64,000 bases of DNA from Hyaloscypha bicolor E (lineage: Eukaryota > Ascomycota > Leotiomycetes > Helotiales > Hyaloscyphaceae), in the NCBI RefSeq assembly GCF_002865645.1, contig NW_020194558.1, forward strand, positions 1,454,014 to 1,518,013, in the 5' to 3' direction. Position 1 is the first letter of the stretch; every line of letters begins with the position of its first letter. The notes under the pieces were generated by a model, which saw only the letters and a list, made by a program, of their open reading frames with translations, was not told where the DNA came from and searched no databases. Of this stretch, positions 14,301-25,510 are shown in pieces. A program made the position numbers and the translations under genes.

Positions 14301-15338
14301 GTTTTTTGTATTTTGGAGTTCTTATTTATAGAGAGTATATTCTAAAGCTTTAGACTTATGGCTATAGTATAGTATTAATTTACGTAAGGTCTTTAAGTCC
14401 TTATTTTACTAGGGTTTAGAATACGGACTAGTAATAGATTTTAGAATACTATTACTAGCTGCTTCTACTATTCTATTAGTAAAGTCTTCTGCTAATAGGT
14501 CTAGTTTATAATTTCCAGGTATACTAGTAAGTAGAAAGGGCATATTCTCAAGGCTATTAATAAGATAGCTTGTAAATTTAGCCCAGTCTGCTTTCTTAGT
14601 ATTAAATCTGACTGGATTAGAACTAGAGCTATAAGTCGACTTACTAATAGTAAATAGAACCCTGAAGTAATTAGAACCTAAGTCTAGTAGTACTTACTAG
14701 TCTTTAATCTTAGTTACTATTCCACTAGTAGTAAAACTTAAATCTAATATAGAAGAAATAGACATATTAGGTCTATAGAAGGTATCTTCCCCTGGTTTAT
14801 TTAATAGCCTTAGAGAATGGTTCTTTATATAGCTAATTAAATAAACTATATAACTACTTTGAGGTTTAAGGAAATCTTACTAAGAATAATATATATTAAA
14901 ATCACCTAGTAATAGAAAGCTATTATAGAGAGTAATAGGTAAAATACTTTCTCTTAATATAGTTAATATACTATTAGGGTCTTCTGGGTAAATTGCATTA
15001 TAGAAATTAATTAGCTGCATTTTTAGTATACCTAGACTTAAGTCTATAATTAAGTAATTAGGATTACTTGGTAAGTTTGAGGCTAGACTAGCTTGTAGTT
15101 CGCAAGTTATATAAAATAGAGTTCTAGGCCTCAGGATACCGTAATTCGGGAGTATTTGGAAATAGCTAGAGTATATAATGAAATAATATTTCCGATTATT
15201 ACTATTTCTTACTATTATCTATAGTTCCTGGATTACTAGAACTTTAATATCCAGTTCTATAGCTATTTGCAAGACGTTTTTAGTAATAGAGCTATTATAA
15301 TTCACATTAACTTATAGTATTTTAATATAGCTACTTAT
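11337..15338 (-). pseudogene. LINE-E ORF2: endonuclease-RT-RNase H, RIPed
   Basis: One frame of 1334 codons with many stops at former Gln/Trp codons and no frameshift that I can see. The longest open piece (12599-12102, 165 codons) covers the RNase H region: SIYINRSQT stands for the first Asp motif, NGELEGV for the Glu motif and IYIDNQAS for the second Asp motif. The order endonuclease, RT, RNase H, then a Cys/His segment is that of the Tad1 clade. The start is inferred at ATA (15338-15336), which overlaps the ORF1 stop. It would act in target-primed reverse transcription; it is not intact. Confidence 0.8.
11391..11466 (-). repeat. 9-bp minisatellite in the 3' end of LINE-E ORF2
   Basis: About eight copies of a 9-bp unit (TTCCACTTC on the plus strand). 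In the ORF2 frame on the minus strand they code for repeated Glu-Glu-Val. A looser 12-bp type (TTTCCTCCCCTA-like) follows at 11345-11390 and codes for Glu-Glu-Ile-Gly. The equivalent region of LINE-B carries a different repeat unit. Confidence 0.9.
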
Positions 15339-16959
15339 TAATAGTAATAGTAGGAATTATAGTAGTAGTAGCTTTTTTAATTACTAAGTAAACCTCACAT
15401 AGCTTAGAACTAGCTAAATGAGTAGTACTTAAGTAATTAGAGTATTTAGTAGTTATATAGGGGCATTTTTTGCCCTTTTTCTTATAGATAAAGTAAAAAT
15501 AGTTCTCAGTTACGTAATCCTTATTATATAATAAGTACTTAGGTTTCTTTTTGCAAATAGAATCTAAGTACCCATATCCTATATATCTAGTATACTATAT
15601 AGTACTAGAAATAGTATGGTATTTTACTACTTTAGTAGAGATCCCGGCTATAAGAAATCTATTTTTAATAGCTCTATTAGCTTGAATCTTAGTAGGGAAT
15701 GCTATTACTACTAAACCGGCTTACTAGAGGCCTGAGTTTCTTTTCTCCTTAGAAGTAGCCTAATAGGGCTAGCTAATAGGCTCTAGTTCCTTATTAAAGG
15801 TCTTGATTTCTTCTAGGACTAAGTTCATTTCTTTGGGTATATTAAACTTACGAATAGGTAGACTATAGATAATAACTTTATACTAAGGTTCTCCTTTTTA
15901 TATACTTATAACTAAGAGAAGTATCTCCTTTATAATAGCTTGATTTTGAACCAGAAAGTCAGAGTTAAATTCGGGAGTAGTATTAACTATAATATTACTC
16001 TTTAAGAAAAGAAAGACTATAGAGATTACTAGTTCCTTAATTCCCTTAGAACAGAAAGTAGTATTAAGCGAATTACGAGTAAAAATAGTAGAGAATAAGC
16101 TAGCCTACTTTATATAAGCTAGTAGAAAGGTGCTTTTCCTAGAGAAGGCCATAGATTTCGAGCTAGTATTATAAGTACTAGAACTACTAGTATTACGGGC
16201 ACTAAGTGGTTTATTAGTATTACAAGTACTACTACTACTAGTAAATATACTAGGGCCTTTTCCTCCCTGATTTTTAGACTTAGTATGTAATACTATAGTC
16301 TAGTCCTTTTCCGAGTGAGATTATGATTCTTGAGTAGTAATTTTAGCCCAAGTAGGCTTTTCGGGAGTAGTTTTAGCTTGAGTAGCTAGTTTAGCTTGAG
16401 TTCTTAACTAAATTTCGATCCGTTTAGTAGTATTTTCGAGGTTTGCTATCTGGGAGGCTAGTAAAGTACTAGTATGGCGGATATGGCCGAATTCAGTATA
16501 TTCTCTAAAGATTTCTACTAAATCTAGTAGTCGAGATTACTAGTCATATAACGGAGTAATAGTAATAGCTTTGACTATTAAGTCCCGGGCTTAACGAATT
16601 AGTAATTTAGCTTTATTCGAAGCTTGATTCTAATATTAGTAGTAGTTTCCGTGGTTTTAGTATTCCTTATTAATATTACTATTAATATCGCTCAAGCTAG
16701 GGCTACGCTTTAGCCCGTTCTGGAGGCGGCTCAGTCGAGCCGTACTAGCTGAATTAGGCTGAGGAAAAGAGGCTGCGAGTTCGTCTAAAGAGATGGGATT
16801 TATAGCTAAATCGAATGCGAATTGAGCTCCCTGGCTAAACCGAGCTAGTAGGGAGCTAGTGGGTAGGTCTAGCTATTCGCTAGGGCCCTCTGGAAGCTCT
16901 CCGAGCTCTTGAAAGTCAATGGGAGGGGGGCTAGAGCCCGGGGGATCAGGGGGGGCTAT
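15331..16959 (-). pseudogene. LINE-E ORF1 (RNA-binding protein), RIPed
   Basis: 543 codons in one frame. The initiator is ATA at 16959-16957, at the position where LINE-A and LINE-B have ATG; this is a RIP-type change that removes the start. The N-terminal region is GC-rich and still reads Pro-rich (PPDPPG). Near the C-terminus lie degenerate CCHC knuckles, as in LINE-B at 58771-58930. Tad-type ORF1 proteins bind the element RNA. Confidence 0.75.
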
Positions 16960-17163
16960 TTAGCCTGTTCTAGCTCTACTTATAGTAGGTTCTAGAGCCT
17001 GGGGCCAAAGGGCTGAGGTGTATTGAGTGAGTTCTGAAGGTGGGTGAAGTGTGGGTATGAAAGTAAGGGGAGTAAAAAAACCGGAAAAAATACTATTAAT
17101 AATAAAGAGTAAGATATAGTAGAGTAATATATATACTATATATATAATATTAATTATATGTAT

Positions 17164-17910
17164 TTACGGATACTTACGGCCTGCCTTATGAACTATAAAT
17201 ACCAGATTACAGCGGCTTATATTCATATACTTGTCCGGAATAAGAGCTATAACCTTATTACTTATTAGGAGGTTCTTATAATAATAATTAATACCCGATT
17301 CAAGAATTAAGTATATTTACAGGTTAAGTAAGATCCGGAAATCGGTTTACTAGCTCGCAAGACGCTTATAGGCTATCTTATAGACTATAATAAACGGATT
17401 ATAATCCGTAAGCATATCTATAAGCTATAAAAGAACTATATAATCTAAGTAAGAGAAATTAGTAGCCCGTATATTAGTTATAAAAAGCGGATTATAAAAG
17501 AAGAGCTATATAAAGAAGGATTCGGTATATAAAGCAGGCTATAGCAGGCCTTAGAAGTAGAAGAGCTTGCTATAGATCTGAAAGTACTAGATCCTATAAA
17601 AGAAGTTAATCCGGGTATTCTTCTTATAGCTAATTAATATAAAGGCAAAAGCATAATTATATATCCGGATATTTGTCCGGAAGGCCTAGTAAAGCGGGTT
17701 ATTACCCGTAAAGAGATAAGAGAGGTATAGAGGAGGCTTACGGATTAGAGGAAGTATTATATTACTCTTCTTATAATAGGCCTCAAAGCAATTATCTATA
17801 TAGCCAAAATAAAGGGCTCCGTAAGCTATATAGCGACCCGTAAGCAGACCGGTTATATATACGGAAGCTGGCCGGAAGCGGGAGAGGAAGGCAGGAGGCC
17901 ATATAGTTAG
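17164..17910 (+). pseudogene. Copia-like pol fragment (integrase-RT linker), tentative
   Basis: A frame of about 248 codons with stops at Gln/Trp-type positions. The segment LLARKTLIGYLIDYNKR, followed by a II-VREI segment about 25 residues later, resembles the block after the copia integrase core, where families usually have a GYLVGY motif and then an RDV-F motif. No RT or integrase catalytic motif is present. It does not match Cop1. It could instead be an unknown ORF; a profile search would decide. Confidence 0.4.
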
Positions 17911-18378
17911 TAGGTCGGCAGGAGGGTCCTCTATAATATAAACTAGGGCCGTAATAGACGGTTAATGGATCCGTCACTAGTATTATAGGACTGGCTCGTC
18001 CGCAGAGACGTCTGTAATCGACCGTTATTATTACCGGAAGATAGGGAGGGTATTCGGATCGAGTTCTTGTAAGGCAGAATGCTACTGGATATAATTAGTA
18101 GCTAACCGGGCCTATTAACTAGTTAGTCAAGCCAGAAAAAGAGGCAAATACAGACTCGATAGTAATTATAGCTCTTATATACCTTAGCCCGTTCTATAAT
18201 AAAGTCAGAAGCAGGCCGATTTTGCCTATAGGCAGTATAAAAGCGGGGAGGATCCATAGTAATAAAGAGAGAAAAGAGAGAAAAGTAATATAAGATCAGG
18301 TTTCCTTTTCTTAGCGCTTTCTATAGAACCGCTAGCTTAAGATTTTCTCCCAAGCTTTAAAAAATCGTAATAAAAGCC

Positions 18379-18490
18379 CCTTGCATTCCAGAACTACTAA
18401 AATGCAAGGAAAGATACTTGAGCTTCTCTTCTCTTATCCTAAGCTAAGCCCTAAGGATTTAAACGTAATTGCATTCCAATGCGCAATTCC
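18379..18490. repeat. Two inverted repeats sharing TTGCATTCCA
   Basis: CCTTGCATT (18379-18387) pairs with AATGCAAGG (18401-18409) around a 13-nt loop. About 90 bp on, near 18471-18490, ATTGCATTCC is followed by AATGCGCAAT, a second imperfect palindrome. Both lie in the least mutated part of the orphan block. The function is unknown; it could be an element end or chance. Confidence 0.55.
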
Positions 18491-18616
18491 CTAGAAGAGG
18501 GAGATTCTGGTATTCCTCACATGACCAGTATTTTTTAAGAAGCCCTGCAAGCCAATCGCTTAAGGGTAGTCCAAATATACGATAATATAAAGAAGTAAAT
18601 AAGTGAATAAGTAAAT

Positions 18617-19085
18617 ATTATTAGCTAATTCTTAAAGAAGTAAAATACTATTACTTTCTTTTCTTATAAATCCGAGACTATAGCCCAGATATAAGTAGCT
18701 AAAGAAATAATCTAGCTAAGCTATTTCCTGGTTTAGGCCCTTTAGAAAAAACAGATTATTATAATTATATATTATAATAACTAAGAAATAATTATATTTA
18801 TAAAAAATAACTAGTTTTATATTCGAATAAAATATATTAATATTCGGGAAAAGTAAATATAAGAGGCTATTATAGTAAAATAAATAAAACTAGAATATAT
18901 ATTTATTAATCTTTAACTAATAAATAGACTTATAAAACTACTTATAAAAAACAAGTTCGAATTCTTTCGGAATATAATTAGTATTAAGAAGGTATTCTAA
19001 TTATAAATAGTAGAAAATAAAAAGAATAATATAAGAGAATTTATTTAGATACGTGATTTTTATATAATTTTCCTAAATAAAAATA
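18617..19085 (+). pseudogene. Cop1-A RNase H relic
   Basis: Aligns with 32610-33085 of Cop1-B from ATTATTAGCTA on. It codes for the copia RNase H region (SKKQ...SS, E, A...A-KE type pattern) with stops. The RT that should precede it is absent in this copy. Confidence 0.7.
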
Positions 19086-21357
19086 GCTATAACTATTATA
19101 TATAACCTTATTCTTAATAATTCCGGGTAATTTTTAAAGCTTTTATATTTTACTTTAATTTCTTATAATACTTTATATAAGATCTGAAAGAAATTAAGTA
19201 TAATAATATTAAGAAAAGGAACTTTTTACTTAAAACTTCATAACCTAACCTTCCTATATTTTAGTTATATACTAATTCCCCTTATATTAGTTTATTACTA
19301 GTTACTAAATAATTATAAATAAATATCTCTTATTTTCTAGAACTCTTTCTTTCTTTTAGTAAAACTCTAATTAATTAGAAAACTCCTCGAAAAATTCTAA
19401 TTCTATAACTTATAAGTCCCTAGCTCTTAAATATCTCAAAACTCACTTCTTAATAATCTATTTTCCTAAAATAGATATTAATATTATATATAAAGAGCTT
19501 TTAGTAATAGAATAGTTATAAAAAAATATTAATAATACTAAAAAGGCACGAAATTAGATTATAATAGAAAAAGAGAATTCTAATATATTTACTTCTAATT
19601 CTATAGAAAATACTAAATCCCGAAGCTATAATAAACTTAAATCCTATAAATATATTTCCTATAGCTTATTCTATAATCTAAAGAGATTATTTAAAGGCAT
19701 TAGATATATTAATACTAAAAGGGCTATTTATAATATATCTTAGTAAACCTAATCTAGCTCTTTTTATTTTTACTTTCGGAATTCCAAATGAATTTAACTT
19801 TTAATAAGATCTAGGGCTACCTGGGCCTTATTATAGCTAGTATATAAGTCTAATATCTGGTATTTTCTTTAAATAAGTAAATAATATCCAAATTTTAATT
19901 ATTTAAATAATTCTTTACTTATTAAACCGGTATAAAACAGACTAATTAAAGAGAAAGTAATATATAATACTTTAATATTTTTTTAGCCTTTATTAAATAT
20001 ATCTAGAGAACTAATTACTTTCTCAAGTATAATAATATTAAAATTACTAACTACTTTAGACTTTTTATTATAAAAATAACTAACTAAATAAGAATAGAAA
20101 AGAACTATAGTAAGTATTCGTTTTATATATAAGTAATATAGCTCTTTAAGAAAAAGAGGTATATTCGGCTTCTTATTTTTAATTCTAATAATACTAAAGC
20201 TCCTAGTACTATAATTTATAAGAATAAGCTAATTCTAACCCAAGCTATTTTTATTAAAGAAATTCGGAAATACTATAAATTAATAAATAATAATAATTTG
20301 TTTTATATTACAAATCTCGATAGAAACCCGAATGGCTAATATATGAAACTATATTTCAAATAGCTTTAGAAGACTTTACGAAATAAAAACTAGCGGAATT
20401 TCTTCTTAGTAAATAGAGAAATACTAAAATTAGTAATCCGGATTAATATAATAAATAGGGAACAGAAACCTCTCTCTTACTTTACTTCTTTTACTTCTTT
20501 CTCTCTTAGACTATAATAAACTCGCTCTAAATTATAGTTCTTCTTTAAGTTCCGCTCTCGTTCTATTTCCCTTATAGGGCTAGCCCCTCCTACTCTTTGC
20601 CAGAAAACAAGCCGCCTGAATATTATTTTAATACTAGTTCTAGATTAGGTAAGTAGGAGATATTATAATAGCTATAATAGATAGAAAGTATAAGCTAGTC
20701 TCTAATAATAATATAATTACCTATTAACTCGAATAATTAGAAGTAAATATAAAAAATATAAACCTGGACTTACTAATACTTTTAATAGAACTATCCGAAC
20801 TACTTTCTATAGATTACTTTCCTATACCTATATCTAATAAATCGGATATAGAAGAGAAGATTATAATAGTTCTAGTTCCTGCCTCTCCTAACTTTACTAA
20901 AGGCTTATTACCTACTTTGGAAAATCTAATACTTATTTCTTCTTATATTTTAATATACTTCTTATAGCTTTAATTAGTTCTTAACTTCCCTATATCTTAT
21001 ATATCGAGTTTTCCGAGTTCTTTTATTCTTAAAGTACTAATATCTCTAGCCTTTAAATTATTTATTATTAGACCCTTATTTACTAAACTCTTATTTATTA
21101 TTTCTCAGAGCTCTTTACCTAATATCTCTCGAAATCAGTTTAATATAGAAAGATATATAAGAGAAAGAAATTAGAAGTTAGTAGCTAAATAAGAGAAGAA
21201 ATATCTAGAGAAGAAGAAAAGAAAGATAATAAAGCAGGCTATTAAGGAAATAAGGAAAGGTATTATCTGAGCTACTTTTATTTATTTTATTTTTATATTC
21301 TATAATTAGAATTATTTAAAGATATTAGTTTCGTCTAGTATTATTCTTAAATAGAAG
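19086..21357 (+). other. Cop1 extra 3' region between RNase H and 3' LTR (copy A)
   Basis: About 2.27 kb that in Cop1-B is the sum of 45386-46086 and 52913-54446. It is shared by both copies and bounded by the 3' LTR, so it belongs to the family. Frames are badly broken. The last part codes for a Lys/Arg/Glu-rich segment (about 21140-21250) that could form a helix. I recognise no known envelope or other domain. Typical copia elements have little coding sequence here. Confidence 0.65.
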
Positions 21358-21522
21358 TATTAAATATAGTTATATAATATATCATATATATATAACTATA
21401 TATAAGGCTAACTAGCCTATATAGATATATATATAAGGTGAGCTCTCTGCCTATCTCTTATTCTATAAGAAATTAATTAAGATCTAATCTACTTATATAT
21501 ATATATATATATTCGTTTAATA
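21358..21522 (+). repeat. Cop1-A 3' LTR
   Basis: 165 bp, TATTAAA...TTTAATA, matching the other three Cop1 LTRs. The length differs from 7189-7345 mainly by the number of TA units near the 3' end. It is followed by the TSD ATTCA. Confidence 0.85.
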
Positions 21523-21577
21523 ATTCAATTAGTCTCAGGCTTTAGAACCTATTATAAGTAAAGCTAAAATAGGCTAA

Positions 21578-23500
21578 ATGGCCTCTCCTAACTTCTCGGG
21601 CTCTAGCTTTCTTTTTATTAACCCCCAAGAGCTCAGTAAGCTTCTAGAAAGCCCTAGTAAATAGCTAGACCTATTTACTAGCTTCTTATTAGCTTGCTTT
21701 AGCTAGGAAACTCGTTTTATATTTAATTTAGCTATAAATCCCATTTCTTTAAACAAACTCGCAGCCTCTTTTCCTTAGCCTAATTCGGCTAGTATGGCTT
21801 AACTAAGCCGCTTCTAGAACAGGCCAAAATATGGCCTTAGCTCGAGTAATATTAATAGTAATATTAATAAGAAATATTAAAACTATAGAAACTACTACTA
21901 ATACTAGAATTAAGCTTTAAATCAAGCTAAATTACTAATTTACTAAGCCTATAACTTAATAATTAAAGCTATTATAGTTACTATATTATATAACTAGTAA
22001 TCTTAATTACTAGATCTAGTAGAAAGCTTTAGGAAATATATAGAATTCGGCCATATTTAATATACTAGCATAGTACTTTACTAGCTTTTTAAATAATAAA
22101 TCTCGAAAATATTATTAAATAAATTGAAATTCAGTTAAGAACTCAAGCTGAACTAGCTACTTAAGCTATTTAAGCTCAAGCTAAAACTACCTCCAGAAAG
22201 CCTATTTAAACTAAAATTACTATTCAAGAATTACTATATTTGGAAAAGAACTAGACTATAGTATTATAAAGTTTTATATAATAGTATAGGAAATTAGGCT
22301 CGTGAATTAATAGATCTAAAATAATAAGTATATATATAAGTAAAGACTTAATTTCGAACTCAAAAAGAGTTCTAGTTATAAGATAAAGTATTCTTATATA
22401 GCCTTAGGGCTTAGTTCTAGGATTTTCTAATAATAAGTTATATATTTACTAATTAGAATTTTCTAGATATTTTAGCTTATAAATAAAAGCTATATGAAAT
22501 ATTCTAGAATTAATAATTACTAATATTTACTAATACTTATATAAGCTTATAGTAAGTTCTAGAATATACTAGAGAGTACTTATTACTAATATCTTTTAAT
22601 AAGTATTATATATTAAATCCAAAAATTAGAAAGAAAAAGGCTCTAGTATATTTATTAATAATAATAATACTTGTAATACTAGTATAAAATCTATAGCTCT
22701 TTCTAGGAAAAGCACCTTTTTACTAGCTTATATAAAGCAGGCTAGTTCGTTTTTAGCTATTTCCGTTCGTAATTTGCTTAATATTACTTTCTATATAAAA
22801 GGAATTAAGGAACTAGTAATTTTTATAGTCTTTTTTTTTTAAAGAATAATATTATAATAAATACTACTCCTGAGTTTAATTCTGATTTTCTGGTTTAAAA
22901 TAAAGTAATTATAAAAGAAGTACTTCTTTTAGTAAAAAGTATATAAAAAGAAAAGCCTTAATATAAAATTATTATTTATAGTTTACTTATTTATAAATTT
23001 AATATATTTAAAGAAATAAACTTAGTTCTAAAAGAAATTAAGACCTTTAATAAGAGACTAAAGCTTACTAGCTAGCTTTATTAGGTTATTTCTAAAGAAA
23101 AGAAAAATTTAGGTCTCTAATAAACTAGTTTAGTAATAGTAGTATTTCTTATTAAGATTTAAGCTAATAAAGTTATTAAAAATAGATTTCCTATAGCCAG
23201 AATCTTTATTAAAATAATAAAATATTATACTATTTCTAGTATTATATAATATACTAAATATATAAAATACGAATACTTAGATTTTATATATAAAAAAGAA
23301 CCTAAGTATTTATTATATAATAAAGGTTATATAACTAAAAACTATTTTTACTTTATTTATAAAAAGAAAAATAAAAAGCATTTTTATATAATTACTTAAA
23401 TATTATTTATTTAGCTAGTTTTAAGCTATATAAGATTTATTTAATAATAAAACAAGCTATTACTACTATTATAATTCCTATTATTATTATTAATAAGTAG
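21578..23500 (+). pseudogene. LINE-C ORF1, RIPed and interrupted
   Basis: ATG at 21578 is the same start as in LINE-A (56904) and LINE-B (57409). The frame ends at TAG 23498-23500 and carries many premature stops. It is longer than the 539 codons of LINE-B ORF1 because of a 333-bp insertion at 22269-22601. The CCHC region lies near 23230-23400, with the Cys codons largely changed to Tyr. Confidence 0.75.
22269..22601 (+). mobile_element. 333-bp SINE-like insertion in LINE-C ORF1
   Basis: Present only in LINE-C; LINE-A, -B and -E are uninterrupted at this site. Perfect 9-bp TSD AGTATTATA at 22260-22268 and 22602-22610. The first 100 bp hold a segment resembling a tRNA-type promoter: TAGGCTCGTGAATT near 22297 for the A box and TTTCGAACTC near 22350 for the B box (TTCGA core intact). 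No terminal inverted repeat is visible. The 9-bp TSD would also fit a Mutator-like MITE, but the ends do not pair. No coding capacity. Confidence 0.5.
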
Positions 23501-24875
23501 CTATATTAAAGTATTATAAATTATAATAAATTATAATATCTTTATTACTAAAAACGTTTTATAAATATCTAGTTATAAAACTAAATATTAAAGTTCTAGT
23601 AATTCAGAAGCCTTAAATAATAATAAGAAATAATAATAATTAGAAATATTATTTTATTATATATTTTAGCTATTTCTAAATATTCTCGAATTATAATATT
23701 TTAAGGCCTAGAACCTTATTTTATATAGCTTATAAGCTATAAGCTAGTCTAGCCTCAAACTTATTAAATAATTCTAATTATTTAATTATAGACTTAAGTT
23801 TAAATATACTAAAAATATAGCTAATTAATTTCTATAATATAATTTATCTAGAAAATCCTAATAATATATTAATTATATTAAAAAAGAATATTTTACTTAT
23901 TATTTTTTATAATAGTTTCTTATTATTAGATAATTTTAATATATATTATTTTTAATAAAATTTCCTTAAACCTTAAAGTAATTATATTATTTATTTAATT
24001 AGCTATATAGAGAACTACTTTCTAAGGCTATTAAATAAATTAAAGAAAGATATTTTTTATAAATTTAATAAATTTATTTCTTTTATATTAAACTTAAGTT
24101 TTATTACTAGTAAAATAGTAATTAAAATTAAGAACTAGTAAATATTACTAGATTTAGGTTCTAATTACTTTAGGGTTTTATTTATTATTAGTAAATTAAC
24201 TTATAGCTCTAGTTCTAATCTAGTTAGATTTAATACTAAGAAAGCGAATTATACTAAATTTATAAGCTATTTTATTAATAGCCTTAAAAATATGCCCTTT
24301 TTATTTAATAATATATCTGGAAATTAAGAACTAGATTTATTAGTAAAAAACTTTATTAATAAAATAATAGAAGTAGCTAATAATAGTATTTCAAAATCTA
24401 TTACTAGTTTATATTCTAAATCCTAGATAGTAAAATAAAGACTTAAAAACTTTATATAAATTAATACTATATTATGGTTATAAATTTAAAGCTTTAAAAT
24501 ATTTTTTTTATAAATAAGAACTTTAAAATATAAAAAAAATTTATTTTAATATTATTAAAAGTATTAAGCTAATATACTAGAATAAGTTCTTAAAGAATAA
24601 AGACTTCTAGTCGATTTTTAAAGCTATAAAATATACTAAAGATATCTTATACTAACTAATATCTAGTATCTTAAATAGTAATAATAATAATAATAGTAAT
24701 AATAAATTAAAATCGACTTTTTAAAAGAAGTATATTTTAATATTTTTAGAACTAAACTTTTTCTATTATCTCCTAATATTAAGCCTATTAGTCTAATAAA
24801 CTATAGATCTAATTTAAAATAGAACTAGAATAAATATATATTTCTAAGATAAAGAAAAAAATCCTAGAACTAGAC
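23493..24875 (+). pseudogene. LINE-C ORF2, 5' part (endonuclease), cut by LINE-D
   Basis: Aligns with 59018-60420 of LINE-B. The endonuclease segment is recognisable, with a LLLDNFNIYYF-type segment near 23930 where families have LLGDFN-HHP. The frame ends abruptly at 24875, before the RT domain. Confidence 0.7.
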
Positions 24876-25510
24876 TTTTTTTTCTTTTAATATACTTTAT
24901 TAGTTTAGAATTATATAATATAGCCGGCTAAGCTAGTATAAGTCTTAGTAGTTTATATATAGAACTAATTTCTAATATAAATATAATAAATAGTTAGAAA
25001 CGAATCTAGAAAATAAAAACTTAAGGAAATAAAGAAAATAAATTATAATTATAAATTCTTTTCTAATTACTATTTCTCTTTTACTATTCTCTCTCTCCTA
25101 TTTCTATCTATTTCCTTTATTTCTTTTATTTCCTTTATTTCTTTTACTTTTATACTTTACTTAATATACTATTTTCTTATATATATACTAGTTTCTTTTA
25201 AGAATACTAGTATATTTAGTATTCTAATCTTAATATATAATAGTAATTATAGATTAAAAGTACTAGTATCTGAACTATTTTTAAATTAACTAAATAGTCT
25301 AATTTGTTTCTTCTTATATAATATATAATATAAAAAGAAATACTTTATATTCTTAGTTTTCTCGTATTTATATTTATTATTAGATACTATATTTAGCTTA
25401 TATAAATAGGACTTTAAATATTTATAGCCTAGCTTTAATTAGAAAAAGGTATTAGCTAGGGGCTTTTATATTTCTAAAGATAAGTATATCTTTTTAGATA
25501 CTTTTTATTA
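24876..25510 (-). mobile_element. LINE-D: 5'-truncated LINE, 3' end only
   Basis: Poly-T at 24876-24883, followed by the LINE 3' UTR and the last part of ORF2 on the minus strand, aligning with 11127-11815 of LINE-E. It ends near 25510, where the match to LINE-E stops. The tail repeat region is degenerate (TTTCTTTTATTTCC-like). It sits in LINE-C ORF2. What follows is not LINE-C, so either the copy was truncated on insertion or Cop2 inserted into it. Confidence 0.75.

Larger units (their letters stand above)
11105..17091 (-). mobile_element. LINE-E: near full-length Tad1-like LINE, minus strand
   Basis: A 22-nt poly-T at 11105-11126 is the poly-A tail of a minus-strand LINE. The 5' end near 17091 has the same T-run, CCGG, T-run start as the other copies. 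ORF1 (16959-15331) and ORF2 (15338-11337) can each be followed in one frame with premature stops. The 3' UTR (11127-11336) matches 63092-63278 of LINE-B, reversed. I found no TSD: the flank at 11104 (CTATAACTAGC) does not recur right after 17091, so the 5' side has been rearranged. Confidence 0.85.
17092..18616 (+). other. Orphan block between LINE-E and the rest of Cop1-A
   Basis: This 1.5-kb block replaces the RT part of Cop1-A and has no counterpart in Cop1-B. It is clearly less AT-rich than Cop1-A, especially 17164-18560. It holds one copia-like frame (17164-17910) and, near its right end, two small inverted repeats sharing the word TTGCATTCCA. I recognise no LTR, TIR or TSD around it. 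It may be a fragment of a different element captured by rearrangement. Confidence 0.6.
7189..21522 (+). mobile_element. Cop1-A: Ty1/copia element inserted in LINE-C
   Basis: It is bounded by two related LTRs (7189-7345 and 21358-21522) and a 5-bp TSD. The 5' part (7346-11104) aligns along its length with 27013-30895 of Cop1-B, and the 3' part (18617-21357) with RNase H and the 3' region of Cop1-B. The segment corresponding to Cop1-B 30896-32610, which includes the reverse transcriptase, is missing. In its place are LINE-E and an orphan block. It is more AT-rich than Cop1-B at most aligned positions, so it is probably older or more strongly RIPed. Confidence 0.85.
7108..24875 (+). mobile_element. 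LINE-C: Tad1-like LINE, split by Cop1-A, then cut by LINE-D
   Basis: The LINE 5' end (7108-7188) begins with the same T-rich run plus CGG plus T-rich run as the other LINE copies at 17091 (minus), 56772 and 57272. It breaks off at 7188 and resumes at 21523 with the rest of the 5' UTR, ORF1 and the start of ORF2. Between lies Cop1-A with TSD ATTTA (7184-7188) and ATTCA (21523-21527), which differ by one RIP-type change. The LINE stops at 24875, where the poly-T end of LINE-D starts; the rest of ORF2 is not seen in the window. It is the most heavily RIPed LINE copy here. Confidence 0.8.

Noticed and set aside
17792..17977. 61-codon minus-strand frame
   Set aside because: Antisense to the copia-like frame in the orphan block; no supporting feature.
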